The translations under genes and the position numbers were made by a program. The notes below the pieces were generated by a model. The model worked only from the letters and a program-made list of their open reading frames with translations, was not told the origin of the DNA and made no database searches. Of a stretch of 64,000 nt of DNA, positions 8,490 through 17,495 are shown one piece after another; position 1 is the first letter of the stretch; each line of letters begins with the position of its first letter. Origin of the DNA: Streptomyces gardneri (lineage in GTDB: Bacteria > Actinomycetota > Actinomycetes > Streptomycetales > Streptomycetaceae); contig NZ_BJMN01000021.1 in the NCBI RefSeq assembly GCF_006539185.1, positions 62,001 to 126,000 on the forward strand, written 5' to 3'.

Positions 8490-9383
8490 GTGAGGACCAC
8501 GCGCACCACCCCCACGAGAACCGTCCGGATGCTCGCCGTCGCAGCCGGTCTCGCCGCCGTCGCGGCGCTCGCCGTCCCCACCGCGAGCGCCGACACCGCG
8601 CAGACCTTCGGCGCCGAACGGCTCTCGGCGGCGAGCGACGCCGTGCTCGCCGCCGACGTGGCCGGCACCGCCTGGCACGTCGACAGCGCCACCGGCGCGG
8701 TCGTCGTCACCGCCGACTCCACGGTCTCCGCCGCCGAGATAGCGAAGATCAAGCGGCAGGCCGGGGCCAACGCCGGCGCGATCCGGGTCGAGCGGACCCC
8801 CGGCACCTTCACCAAGCTGATCTCCGGCGGCGACGCGACCTACGCCGACGCCGGCTGGCGCTGCTCCCTGGGCTTCAACGTCCGGGACAGCGCGGGCACC
8901 TACTACTTCCTCACCGCCGGTCACTGCACCGACGGCGCGGGCACCTGGTACTCCAACTCCTCGCGGTCGACCGTCCTCGGCTCCACCGCCGGGTCGAGCT
9001 TCCCGACCAACGACTACGGCATCGTCCGCTACACCAACAGCTCGGTCACCAAGTCCGGCACCGTCGGCAGCGTGGACATCACCAGCGCCGCCAACGCGAC
9101 GGTCGGCATGTCGGTCACCCGCCGGGGCTCCACGACCGGCACCCACAGCGGCTCGGTGACCGGCCTCAACGCCACCGTGAACTACGGCGGCGGGGACATC
9201 GTCTACGGCATGATCCGCACGAACGTCTGCGCCGAGCCGGGCGACTCCGGCGGCCCGCTCTACTCCGGCAGCCGGGCGATCGGCCTCACCTCGGGCGGCA
9301 GCGGCAACTGCTCCTCGGGCGGGACGACGTTCTTCCAGCCGGTGACGGAGGCGCTGAGCGCGTACGGGGTCAGCGTCTTCTAG
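8490..9383 (+). CDS. Streptogrisin-type secreted serine protease, tandem paralogue
   Basis: A 297-residue preproenzyme starting at GTG 8490, eight bases after GGAGG; a longer in-frame start at 8376 would give no signal peptide and is rejected. Signal peptide ends TASA near residue 32. The triad is TAGHC, TNDYGIV and GDSGGPL. It matches its neighbour along its whole length, including the propeptide phrase VVVTADSTVS and the pocket GLTSGGSGNCSSGGTTFFQPV, so the two arose by tandem duplication. Such proteases degrade extracellular protein during nutrient release and aerial growth in streptomycetes. Confidence 0.92.
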   Translation: MRTTRTTPTRTVRMLAVAAGLAAVAALAVPTASADTAQTFGAERLSAASDAVLAADVAGTAWHVDSATGAVVVTADSTVSAAEIAKIKRQAGANAGAIRVERTPGTFTKLISGGDATYADAGWRCSLGFNVRDSAGTYYFLTAGHCTDGAGTWYSNSSRSTVLGSTAGSSFPTNDYGIVRYTNSSVTKSGTVGSVDITSAANATVGMSVTRRGSTTGTHSGSVTGLNATVNYGGGDIVYGMIRTNVCAEPGDSGGPLYSGSRAIGLTSGGSGNCSSGGTTFFQPVTEALSAYGVSVF

Positions 9384-9448
9384 CAGGCAGGCGAGCCCCG
9401 GGCGTACTGCGGCGAGTAGCCCGCCGCGGTACGACAGTGCCGCGCCGT

Positions 9449-9476
9449 CCGCCCCGCGCGAGGAAGCGCGGGGCGG
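9449..9476. terminator. Bidirectional terminator between convergent genes
   Basis: Eleven perfect pairs CCGCCCCGCGC/GCGCGGGGCGG around GAGGAA, between the protease stop at 9383 and the acetyltransferase stop at 9501. Confidence 0.75.
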
Positions 9477-9500
9477 CGGTGCGTCGCCCCGCGGTCCACG

Positions 9501-10436
9501 TCAGAGGGCGCGGGCGAACTCCAGCCGGTCGGCGAAGTTCACGTACCCCGCGCGCTCGAAGGCCTTGGCCATCGCCACGTTCGCGGCATCGCAGTCCCCG
9601 CGGATCTCGGTGGCCCCGGCGGCGGCCAGGACGCGCGTGCCCCGGATCACGACCGAGGTGGCGTACCCCTTGCCCCGGTGGGCGGGGGCGACGCCGACGA
9701 ATCCGATGACCGGAACGCTGGGGTTCTCGGCGGGCAGGCTGATCACGGCGACGGTGCCGTCCGCGTCGTAACCGAGCTCCCACCACGTGGGCTCGTGCTT
9801 CAGCTCGGCCGTCTCCTCGAAGAGCAGCTCGGCCGCGCGTCGCGCGCCGTGCTCCTGTACGTCGGCCGCGAGACGGGCGTCCGCGGTGTCCGCGAGCAGC
9901 TCGGCGAGGACCGCGACGAAGGGCTCGGGGCCGAGTTCGGCGAGCGAGCGGAAGGTCAGCCGGGGGTCGTCGGCGGGCAGTGCGCCGGTGGGGACCTGGA
10001 GGCTGAACCGGCGTCCGTCGCGGATCGCCGCGAAGCCGGACGCCCGCAGCAGCTCGCCCCGGCGCTCCGGGTTCCGCTGGAACTGCGGGGCCTGGGCGGG
10101 GGAGTCGACGACGTGCTCCAGCTCCTTCGCGCCCAGCTCCCCGGCCTTGGCCGCCGCCGCGTCGAGCAGCGCGGCCGCGGTCTCCGGCGCGTCCTCCGGC
10201 GCCTCGAACAGCACCAGCGCGAGCGGGACCTCGTGCCCCGGTATGGTCCACAGCACCACGCTGCCGGTGAGGCGGCCGTCGCCGTCCTCGGCGACCAGGC
10301 ACCACTCGGGCCGGGTGCACGCGCTGTCGAGGAGCTGGGTGAGGTACGCGCGGGTGGCGGCGTTGCGCTCGGGGTCGCCGGGGTGCTCGATCAGAGCGGG
10401 GAGTTCGTCGGGACGGGCGGGGCGAACAAAAGTCAC
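9501..10436 (-). CDS. Two-domain GNAT acetyltransferase
   Basis: About 311 residues from GTG 10436 (VTFVRPARPDELPAL, a typical GNAT opening); an ATG at 10493 lacks a ribosome binding site. The N-terminal half has a degenerate GNAT fold (CLVAEDGDGRLTGSVVLW, then LEHVVDSPAQAPQF), and the C-terminal half carries the complete acetyl-CoA loop VAPAHRGKGYATSVV with DCDAANVAMAKAFERAGYVNF. Double GNAT proteins often acetylate peptides or small amines; the substrate here is unknown. Confidence 0.82.
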   Translation of the reverse strand: MTFVRPARPDELPALIEHPGDPERNAATRAYLTQLLDSACTRPEWCLVAEDGDGRLTGSVVLWTIPGHEVPLALVLFEAPEDAPETAAALLDAAAAKAGELGAKELEHVVDSPAQAPQFQRNPERRGELLRASGFAAIRDGRRFSLQVPTGALPADDPRLTFRSLAELGPEPFVAVLAELLADTADARLAADVQEHGARRAAELLFEETAELKHEPTWWELGYDADGTVAVISLPAENPSVPVIGFVGVAPAHRGKGYATSVVIRGTRVLAAAGATEIRGDCDAANVAMAKAFERAGYVNFADRLEFARAL

Positions 10437-10553
10437 GGAGAGCCTTGTCGGTTCGAGGGACGGTCGATGGTGCCCCGCGAACGTAGCGGTCAACGAGCCG
10501 GTGAGCCAGGGGTTTTGTTTTCGGCGGGTCGCCAGTGGGTCGTCAGCGGGTGG

Positions 10554-11603
10554 TCAGCGGGTCGGCCCGCCGCTCGCGGTGTCGAGTTCCCCGGAGATCG
10601 GCTCCGCCTCCGGCTTGCGCTTCAGTGAGGACATCACCAGGGTGACGACGGCGCCGACGACCGCCCAGGCCGAGAGGACCAGCATCGAGGCGGTCATGTC
10701 GTTGCCCTTGAAGTACGCGATGGAGCGCGCCGCCCAGGTGCCGGCGCCCGGCGGCAGCCACGGGCCGATCGCCTTCCAGAACGGGGGCAGCATCGGCAGC
10801 GGGAAGGCGCCGCCCGCGCTCGGGTTGCCCGCGACCACGATGAGGAGGATCGCCAGGCCGATGCCGACGATCCCGAAGACCGACTGCAGGGCGAGCGTGG
10901 CGGCGCCGACGGCGAAGACGACCAGGGTGCCCAGGCCCCACAGGGCCGCGATGCTGCCGGGCAGGGCGCCCAGGATCGGGCCGACGATGATCGCGCCGCC
11001 GAGCCCGCCGAGGGCCGCGTAGAGCGCGAGGACGCCGAGCCGGATGATCGCCCGCTCCCGGTTGGCGGGCCGTGAACCGGCGCTGATCGCCAGGATCGCG
11101 GCGCAGATGTAGCCGCCGACGCACCAGCCGACGACGAGGTAGAAGGCGGAGAGCCCGTCGAAGTCCTCCGGCGACGCGGGGGCCACGTCGACGGTCCGGA
11201 CGGTGCGCTGCTGGGTCGCCTCCAGCTTGGTGAAGATCGACTCCAGGGCGGAGGAGAGCACGGTGCCGCCGCCGGAGGCGACGAGCAGGGTGTCGGTGCG
11301 GCCGGTGGGGTCGACGACGAGGGCCCCGTCGATGTCCCGGTTCAGGATCTGCTTCCGCGCCTCGGCCTCGTCGGTGACGGTCCGGGGGTCGATCGGCCCG
11401 CCGGGGAGCTTCTCCAGCTGCCCGACGAGCTGGGCGGAGACCCGTGGGGGTGCGACGACGCCGAAGGGCACGTCCGTCGGCTTCGGGTGGTGCAGGGCCC
11501 CGACGTACGAGGTGATGAACAGGAGCTGGAGGGCGAAGACGCCGACGACGAGCAGGGCGGCTCGGGGGGTGACGGCGCTTTTCAGTTCATCGACGAGACT
11601 CAT
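10554..11603 (-). CDS. DUF3533 / YhgE-Pip-like membrane protein
   Basis: A 349-residue integral membrane protein: one helix near residues 18-40, an extracytoplasmic domain of about 120 residues (LHHPKPTDVPFGVVAPP...), then five or six helices from about residue 160 to 330. This is the plan of DUF3533 and YhgE/Pip relatives of ABC-2 permeases, which lack their own ATPase. No ATPase gene lies beside it. The start faces the dnaE2 promoter region across 180 bases. Function unknown; some relatives affect drug or lipid export. Confidence 0.7.
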   Translation of the reverse strand: MSLVDELKSAVTPRAALLVVGVFALQLLFITSYVGALHHPKPTDVPFGVVAPPRVSAQLVGQLEKLPGGPIDPRTVTDEAEARKQILNRDIDGALVVDPTGRTDTLLVASGGGTVLSSALESIFTKLEATQQRTVRTVDVAPASPEDFDGLSAFYLVVGWCVGGYICAAILAISAGSRPANRERAIIRLGVLALYAALGGLGGAIIVGPILGALPGSIAALWGLGTLVVFAVGAATLALQSVFGIVGIGLAILLIVVAGNPSAGGAFPLPMLPPFWKAIGPWLPPGAGTWAARSIAYFKGNDMTASMLVLSAWAVVGAVVTLVMSSLKRKPEAEPISGELDTASGGPTR

Positions 11604-11697
11604 GCCCCCCAGGCTCCGGGGCGCAGGGTGTTTCCGCAGGTAGGAGGGGTCCGAATGGCTGACATGGGTGGGGGAGGGGTGTCCCGCGTTCGGGTTA

Positions 11698-11726
11698 TCG
11701 TACGCACGTTCGAAATGCGTTAGGGT
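11698..11726 (+). promoter_or_regulatory. LexA (SOS) box and -10 element of dnaE2
   Basis: TCGTACGCACGTTCGA at 11698-11713 differs at one base from the actinobacterial LexA site TCGAAC-N4-GTTCGA. TAGGGT at 11721-11726 is a good -10 element, so LexA would cover the -35 region and block transcription until DNA damage. Confidence 0.75.
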
Positions 11727-11785
11727 GGGAACGAGGGGGTGGGAACGTACGTACGAATTCGATGCGGGAGTGCGGGAGGTGCGCC

Positions 11786-14700
11786 ATGCCGGGATTCACG
11801 CACCTGCACACCGCGTCGGGCTACTCCCTGCACTACGGGGCCTCGCACCCCGAACGGCTGGCCGCCCGCGCGGCCGAGCGGGGCATGGACGCGCTCGCCC
11901 TGACCGACCGCGACACCCTCTCCGGCGCGGTCCGCTTCGCGAAGGCGTGCGCAAAGGAAGGCGTCCGCCCCCTGTTCGGCGTGGACCTCGCCCATGAGGC
12001 GCCGGAGCCCGCGCACGACACGGGGCAGGGCTCCGCCCGCCGGGTGCCCGTGCGCGGCGGCGCCTTCGTCGACGAGTCCGCGCCCCGCGCCCTCTTCCTC
12101 GCCCGCTCCCGCGCCGGCTGGGCCTCCCTCTGCGCCATGATCACCGCCGCCCACGCCGGAGGCGGCACGGGTGGCGGCGGTACGGGCGCGGGAGGCACAG
12201 GCGGGCAGCCCCTGCTGCCCTGGGCCGCCGGGTACGACGAGGGGCTGATCGTGCTCCTCGGCCCCGCGTCCGACGTCGGCCGCGCCCTCGCCGCGGGCCG
12301 CCCCGACCGGGCCGCCCGGCTGCTCGCCCCCTGGCGCGAGCGGTACGGCGACGCACTGCGCCTGGAGGCCGTCCACCACGGCCGCACCGGCACGGGCCCC
12401 GGCTCCCTGCGGCTCGCCGCCCGTACCGTCGGCTTCGCCGCCGAGCAGGGCGTCCCGCCCGTCCTCGCCAACGCCGTCCGCTATGCCGACCCCGGCCTGG
12501 GGCCCGTCGCCGACGTCCTCGACTCCGCCCGCCGCCTCGTCCCCGTCGACCCCCGCAAGGAGCTCGACAGCGGAGAGGCCTGGCTCAAGGGCGCCGAAGG
12601 GCCCGACGGCATGCTGGCCGCCGCCGAGCTGATCGTCGAGGCGGCCGGCTTCCGCCGGGACGCCGCCCACCGGCTGCTCGACCGGACGGCGGCGGTCGCC
12701 GCCGACTGCCTGGTCGACCCCGAGGACGACCTCGGCATCGGCTCCGCGCACTTCCCGGAGCCGTACCTCGTCGGCGCCGAACACCGCACGGCCCAGCGTG
12801 TCCTCGCCTCCCGGGCCGCCGCCGGCATGGTGCTCAAGGGGTACGAGAAGCGCCGCGCCTACTGGGACCGGATGCACCGCGAGCTGGACGTCATCGCCCA
12901 CCACGGCTTCGCCACCTACTTCCTGACGGTCGCCCAGGTCGTCGACGACGTCCGGGGCATGGGGATCCGGGTCGCCGCCCGCGGCTCCGGCGCCGGCTCC
13001 CTCGTCAACCACCTCCTCGGCATCGCCCACGCCGACCCGGTCGAGCACGGCCTGCTCATGGAGCGCTTCCTGTCCAAGCGCCGCACCGTCCTGCCCGACA
13101 TCGACGTCGACGTCGAGTCCGCCCGCCGCCTGGAGGTCTACCGGGCGATCATCGGCCGCTTCGGCACCGAGCGGGTCGCCACCGTCTCCATGCCCGAGAC
13201 CTACCGGGTCCGCCACGCGGTACGGGACGTCGGCGCGGCCCTCTCCCTCGACCCGGCCGAGATCGACCGGATCGCCAAGGCCTTCCCGCACATCCGCGCC
13301 CGGGACGCGCTCGCCGCCCTCGACGAACTGCCCGAGCTGCGCGAACTCGCGGGCGAGCGCGATAAGTTCGGCCGGCTCTGGGAGCTGGTCGAGGCGCTCG
13401 ACGCACTGCCGCGCGGCATCGCCATGCATCCCTGCGGGGTGCTGCTCTCGGACGCCTCGCTGCTCACCCGCACCCCTGTGGTGCCGACGAGCGGCGAGGG
13501 GTTCCCCATGTCGCAGTTCGACAAGGAGGACGTGGAGGACCTCGGGCTGCTCAAGCTCGACGTCCTCGGCGTGCGCATGCAGTCCGCGATGGCCCATGCC
13601 GTCGCCGAGGTCGAGCGCGCCACCGGCGCCCGCCCGGACATCGACGCGATCCCGGAGGCGGACCCCGAGACGTACCGGCTCATCCGCTCCACCGAGACCC
13701 TCGGCTGCTTCCAGATCGAGTCCCCGGGCCAGCGCGACCTCGTCGGCCGGCTCCAGCCCGCGTCCTTCCACGACCTCGTCGTCGACATCTCGCTCTTCCG
13801 CCCCGGGCCGGTCGCCGCCGACATGGTCCGCCCCTTCATCGAGGCCCGGCACGGCCGCGCCCCCGTCCGCTACCCGCACCCCGACCTGGAGGGGCCGCTG
13901 AAGGAGACGTACGGCGTGGTCGTCTTCCACGAGCAGATCATCGAGATCGTCCGGATCATGACCGGCTGCCGCCGCGACGAGGCCGACCAGGTGCGGCGCG
14001 GGCTCTCGGACCCCGGATCGCAGGGCCGGATCAAGGCCTGGTTCGCCCGGGAGGCCTCGGCGCGCGGATACGAGGACGAGGTCGTCGCCCGTACCTGGGA
14101 GATCGTGGAGGCCTTCGGCTCGTACGGCTTCTGCAAGGCGCACGCGGTGGCCTTCGCCGTGCCGACGTACCAGTCGGCCTGGCTCAAGGCGCACCACCCG
14201 GCGGCCTTCTACGCGGGGCTGCTCACCCACGACCCCGGCATGTACCCCAAGCGGCTGCTGCTCGCGGACGCGCGGCGGCGCGGGGTGCCGGTGCTGCCGC
14301 TGGACGTGAACCGCTCGGCGGTCGCCCACCGTATCGAACTGGTGTCCGATACTCCGGCGGTGTGGGGCCTTCGGCTCGGCCTCGCCGACGTCCACGGCAT
14401 CGGCGAGACCGAGAGCGCCCGCATCGAGGCCGGACAGCCCTACGCCTCCCTGCTCGACTTCTGGGAGCGGGCCCGCCCGCGCACCCCCGTCGCCGAACGG
14501 CTCGCCCAGGTCGGCGCGTTGGACGCCTTCGGCGCCAACCGCCGCGACCTGCTGCTCCATCTGACCGAACTCCGGCGCATCCACCGGGGAGCCGCCTCCC
14601 ACGGCGCTCAACTCCCGCTCGCCCAGGGCGGGAAGACCGCCCCCGTCGGCCTCCCCGACCTCGACGACACGGAACGCCTCAGCGCCGAGCTCGGCATCCT

Positions 14701-15334
14701 CGGCATGGACACCTCCCGCCACCTCATGGACGACCACCACGCCTTCCTCCGGGAACTCGGAGTCGTCTCCGCCCAGCGGCTGCGCGACACCCCCCACGGC
14801 CGGACCGTCCTGGTCGCGGGCGCCAAAGCCGCCACCCAGACCCCGCCCATCCGCTCCGGGAAACGGGTCATCTTCAGCACGCTCGACGACGGAACGGGCC
14901 TGGTCGACCTCGCCTTCTTCGACGACGCCCATGAGCGCTGCGCCCACACCGTCTTCCACTCCTGGCTGCTCCTCGTCCGGGGCGTCGTGCAGCGGCGCGG
15001 ACCGCGCAGCCTCAGCGTGGTCGGCTCGGCCGCCTGGAACCTCGCCGAACTGGTCGAACTGCGGGCGTCCGGCGGCCTGGAGGCGGTGGGGGCGCGGCTC
15101 GCCGAGCCGGGACCGACCGGAGGGGCCGGCGGCGACGGCGGCAATGGCGGGAACGGCGGCAATGGCGGGAACGGCGCGAACGACGACTTCGCGCCCGCCG
15201 GCGACTCCGGCCGCCGCATCACGATGTCCACCGGCTACGAGATGAACCCCTGGGCCGACCTCCGGCCGGCCGGGGAGGGCGTCGCCGCACCGGCGCGGAA
15301 GCTCTGGCACAGCAGCCCGGGGAGCGCGGGATGA
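11786..15334 (+). CDS. dnaE2: Error-prone DNA polymerase DnaE2 (ImuC)
   Basis: A 1182-residue C-family polymerase for damage-induced mutagenesis. ATG 11786 is preferred to 11762 because GGGAGG sits six bases before it. The N-terminal PHP domain starts FTHLHTASGYSLHYGASHPERL. The palm carboxylates are intact: PDIDVDVES (Asp438 and Asp440) and LLKLDVLGVR (Asp592). A helix-hairpin-helix and OB region follow. The C-terminus has an odd Gly/Asn-rich stretch coded by an 18-base repeat near 15138-15175. It has a LexA box upstream and overlaps the Y-family gene by ATGA, giving the classic imuB-dnaE2 style cassette in reversed gene order. Confidence 0.93.
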   Translation: MPGFTHLHTASGYSLHYGASHPERLAARAAERGMDALALTDRDTLSGAVRFAKACAKEGVRPLFGVDLAHEAPEPAHDTGQGSARRVPVRGGAFVDESAPRALFLARSRAGWASLCAMITAAHAGGGTGGGGTGAGGTGGQPLLPWAAGYDEGLIVLLGPASDVGRALAAGRPDRAARLLAPWRERYGDALRLEAVHHGRTGTGPGSLRLAARTVGFAAEQGVPPVLANAVRYADPGLGPVADVLDSARRLVPVDPRKELDSGEAWLKGAEGPDGMLAAAELIVEAAGFRRDAAHRLLDRTAAVAADCLVDPEDDLGIGSAHFPEPYLVGAEHRTAQRVLASRAAAGMVLKGYEKRRAYWDRMHRELDVIAHHGFATYFLTVAQVVDDVRGMGIRVAARGSGAGSLVNHLLGIAHADPVEHGLLMERFLSKRRTVLPDIDVDVESARRLEVYRAIIGRFGTERVATVSMPETYRVRHAVRDVGAALSLDPAEIDRIAKAFPHIRARDALAALDELPELRELAGERDKFGRLWELVEALDALPRGIAMHPCGVLLSDASLLTRTPVVPTSGEGFPMSQFDKEDVEDLGLLKLDVLGVRMQSAMAHAVAEVERATGARPDIDAIPEADPETYRLIRSTETLGCFQIESPGQRDLVGRLQPASFHDLVVDISLFRPGPVAADMVRPFIEARHGRAPVRYPHPDLEGPLKETYGVVVFHEQIIEIVRIMTGCRRDEADQVRRGLSDPGSQGRIKAWFAREASARGYEDEVVARTWEIVEAFGSYGFCKAHAVAFAVPTYQSAWLKAHHPAAFYAGLLTHDPGMYPKRLLLADARRRGVPVLPLDVNRSAVAHRIELVSDTPAVWGLRLGLADVHGIGETESARIEAGQPYASLLDFWERARPRTPVAERLAQVGALDAFGANRRDLLLHLTELRRIHRGAASHGAQLPLAQGGKTAPVGLPDLDDTERLSAELGILGMDTSRHLMDDHHAFLRELGVVSAQRLRDTPHGRTVLVAGAKAATQTPPIRSGKRVIFSTLDDGTGLVDLAFFDDAHERCAHTVFHSWLLLVRGVVQRRGPRSLSVVGSAAWNLAELVELRASGGLEAVGARLAEPGPTGGAGGDGGNGGNGGNGGNGANDDFAPAGDSGRRITMSTGYEMNPWADLRPAGEGVAAPARKLWHSSPGSAG

Positions 15335-16290
15335 TCCTCTGTATACGCTTCCGCCTCGAACCGATGTGGGAGGCTCTGCTTCCGCAACTGGTCGAGCTCC
15401 TCGGCGAGTTCACCCCGACCGTCGAGACCGCCCCGCCCGCCGAGGTGCTCGCCGACGTGCGCGGCGCGCTGCGCTACTTCGGCTGGAGCCCCGCCGAACT
15501 CGCCTCGGTGATCCGGGTCAGAGCGCTCGCCCTGTACGGCGTCGACTGCGTCATCGGCGCCGGCCCCAACCCCATGCTGGCCCGGACGGCGGCCCGCGAG
15601 GCCCGGCCCGGCGTCACCCTCGTCGCCGAGGACCCGGCCGCCTTCCTGCGCGACCGGCCGGTCGTCACGCTCGACGGCGTCGGCCGCGCCACCGCCCGTA
15701 CCCTCTGCGGCTACGGACTCGACTCCGTCGGCCGGGTCGCCGACGCGCCGCTCGGTGTGCTCCAGCGGCTCGTCGGCGCGAAGACCGGCCGCGAGCTGTG
15801 GGAACGGGCGCGGGGCATCGACCGCACCCCCGTCGTCCCGAACGCGGTCTCCCGGTCGATGGCGGCCGAGCGCTCCTTCCCGCACGACGAGATCGACCGT
15901 ACGGAACACCGCAGGGCCCTCCTCTCGCTCGCCACCGAGCTCGGCGCACGGCTCCGCGCGGAGCGGCAGGTGTGCCGCTCGCTCGCGGTCACCGTGCGGT
16001 ACGCCGACCGCAGCACCACGACCCGGAGCCGTACCCTGCCCGAACCGACCGCCCACTCGGCGGCGCTCACCGCCCTCGCGTACGCCGTCCACGACTCCTT
16101 CGGCCTCCAGCGGGCCCGGGTGCGGGGGATCGCGCTGCGCGCCGAGGGCCTGACGGCCGCCGAAGGGGCCGCCCACCAGCTGTCCCTGGACCCGACGGAC
16201 GAGAAGACCCGCAGGATCGAGGCGGTGGCGGACCGGGCGCGGGCGAAGTTCGGGCCGCGGGCGGTACTGCCGGGCTCGCTGGTGGCCTGA
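15331..16290 (+). CDS. Y-family polymerase-like protein without catalytic acids (ImuB-like)
   Basis: A 319-residue protein with Y-family thumb and little-finger features: HhH phrase VVTLDGVGRATARTLCGYGLDSVGRVA, then ARGIDRTPVVPNAVSRSMAAERSFP and the palm-like domain LATELGARLRAERQVCRSLAVTVRYAD. Active Y-family enzymes need Asp in a DxDxFxAxxE motif at the start and DE in S-x-DE; here those positions read ILCIRFRLEP and PAEVLADVRGALRYFG, with neither present. It resembles ImuB, the inactive adaptor that links DnaE2 to the sliding clamp, though no clear clamp-binding QLxLF box is seen (QLSLDP near residue 278 is the nearest). Coupled to dnaE2 by ATGA. Confidence 0.75.
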   Translation: MILCIRFRLEPMWEALLPQLVELLGEFTPTVETAPPAEVLADVRGALRYFGWSPAELASVIRVRALALYGVDCVIGAGPNPMLARTAAREARPGVTLVAEDPAAFLRDRPVVTLDGVGRATARTLCGYGLDSVGRVADAPLGVLQRLVGAKTGRELWERARGIDRTPVVPNAVSRSMAAERSFPHDEIDRTEHRRALLSLATELGARLRAERQVCRSLAVTVRYADRSTTTRSRTLPEPTAHSAALTALAYAVHDSFGLQRARVRGIALRAEGLTAAEGAAHQLSLDPTDEKTRRIEAVADRARAKFGPRAVLPGSLVA

Positions 16291-16330
16291 TCATCCTTCC
16301 GTACGCGCTTCTTGACGACACCTCACTTTT

Positions 16331-16374
16331 TACCGACGCGTAACTTCCCAGCCGAGGCTACCGATGCGTAGCTT
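16331..16374 (+). promoter_or_regulatory. 28-bp-spaced direct repeat upstream of the lipase gene
   Basis: TACCGACGCGTAACTT at 16331-16346 and TACCGATGCGTAGCTT at 16359-16374 match at 14 of 16 positions and start 28 bases apart, about 100 bases before the lipase start. They probably bind an activator or form part of the promoter. Confidence 0.5.
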
Positions 16375-16470
16375 GGCTGAAGCGCATCCCCACCGCGCAT
16401 CCCCACTTGTGGTCCGGGCCGCAGGGCACAGCACCCCCACCATCCCCTTGAGCCGCAAGGAGATCGCCCG

Positions 16471-17364
16471 ATGCTGCCCCGGAAATCCCGCACGTCGAAG
16501 CCCTGGAAGCACGCCGTCAGAGCGCTGTCCGTCCTGCTGCTGACCGCCGCCGCCACGCTCGCCCCCACCGCCACCGCCTCGGCCCAGACGGAGACCGCCG
16601 CCTCCAGTCGTGGCTGGAACGACTTCTCCTGCAAGCCCTCCGCCGCCCACCCGCGCCCGGTCGTCCTCGTCCATGGCACCCTCGGGAACTCCGTCGACAA
16701 CTGGCTCGTCCTCGCGCCCTACCTGGTGAACCGTGGCTACTGCGTCTTCTCGCTCGACTACGGCCAGCTGCCGAACGTGCCGTTCTTCCACGGGCTCGGC
16801 CCCATCGCGAAGTCGGCCGAGCAGCTCGACACGTACGTCGACCGGGTCCTGGCCGCGACCGGAGCCCCCGAGGTGGACCTCGTCGGACACTCGCAGGGCG
16901 GCATGATGCCCCGCTGGTACCTCAAGTTCCTCGGCGGGGCCGAGAAGGTGAACGCGCTCGTCGGGATCGCCCCCGACAACCACGGCACCACCCTCCTCGG
17001 CCTCACCAAGCTCCTGCCGTACTTCCCCGGCGCCGAGGACCTGATCAAGGCCAACACCCCGGGCCTCGCCGACCAGATCGCCGGCTCGCCGTTCATCACC
17101 CAGCTCAACGAGGGCGGCGACACCGTGCCCGGCGTCCGCTACCACGTCATCGCGACCCGCTACGACGAGGTGGTCACCCCGTACCGCTCGCAGTTCCTGT
17201 CCGGCCCGAACGTCACCAACGTCCTCATCCAGGACAAGTGCGCGCTCGACCTGTCGGAGCACGTGGCGATCGGCACGGTGGACCGGGTCACCTTCCACGA
17301 GGTGGCCAACGCCCTCGACCCGGCCCGCGCGACCCCGACCACCTGCCTCTCGGTGATCGGCTAG
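16471..17364 (+). CDS. Secreted lipase/esterase, alpha/beta hydrolase (Lipase_2)
   Basis: A 297-residue exported hydrolase. AAGGAGA precedes ATG 16471. The signal peptide ends ASA near residue 38. The oxyanion strand VVLVHGTLGNSVDNW is followed by the nucleophile elbow VGHSQGGMMPRW (Ser), and the acid and His lie in ATRYDEVVTP and LSEHVAIG. The two Cys pairs (CKPS, YCVF, DKCALD, TTCLS) fit the disulfides of streptomycete class I lipases. From memory it corresponds in position to the S. coelicolor lipase SCO1735. Substrates are acylglycerols or short esters outside the cell. Confidence 0.9.
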   Translation: MLPRKSRTSKPWKHAVRALSVLLLTAAATLAPTATASAQTETAASSRGWNDFSCKPSAAHPRPVVLVHGTLGNSVDNWLVLAPYLVNRGYCVFSLDYGQLPNVPFFHGLGPIAKSAEQLDTYVDRVLAATGAPEVDLVGHSQGGMMPRWYLKFLGGAEKVNALVGIAPDNHGTTLLGLTKLLPYFPGAEDLIKANTPGLADQIAGSPFITQLNEGGDTVPGVRYHVIATRYDEVVTPYRSQFLSGPNVTNVLIQDKCALDLSEHVAIGTVDRVTFHEVANALDPARATPTTCLSVIG

Positions 17365-17495
17365 CGCCGGTCCCGTCATTGGGCCGACAAATGACGCTCG
17401 TCGGGTGTGGTTGACGCGCGTCGACGCGGCGGCCAGTCTCGGGGGTGGCCCGACATCACGGGTCACCCCCGGTCCTGTGAGGCAATGGAGGCTCG

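Noticed and set aside
11720..15310. 1196-codon open frame antisense to dnaE2
   Set aside because: Shadow of dnaE2 with low-complexity Gly/Glu/Arg composition.
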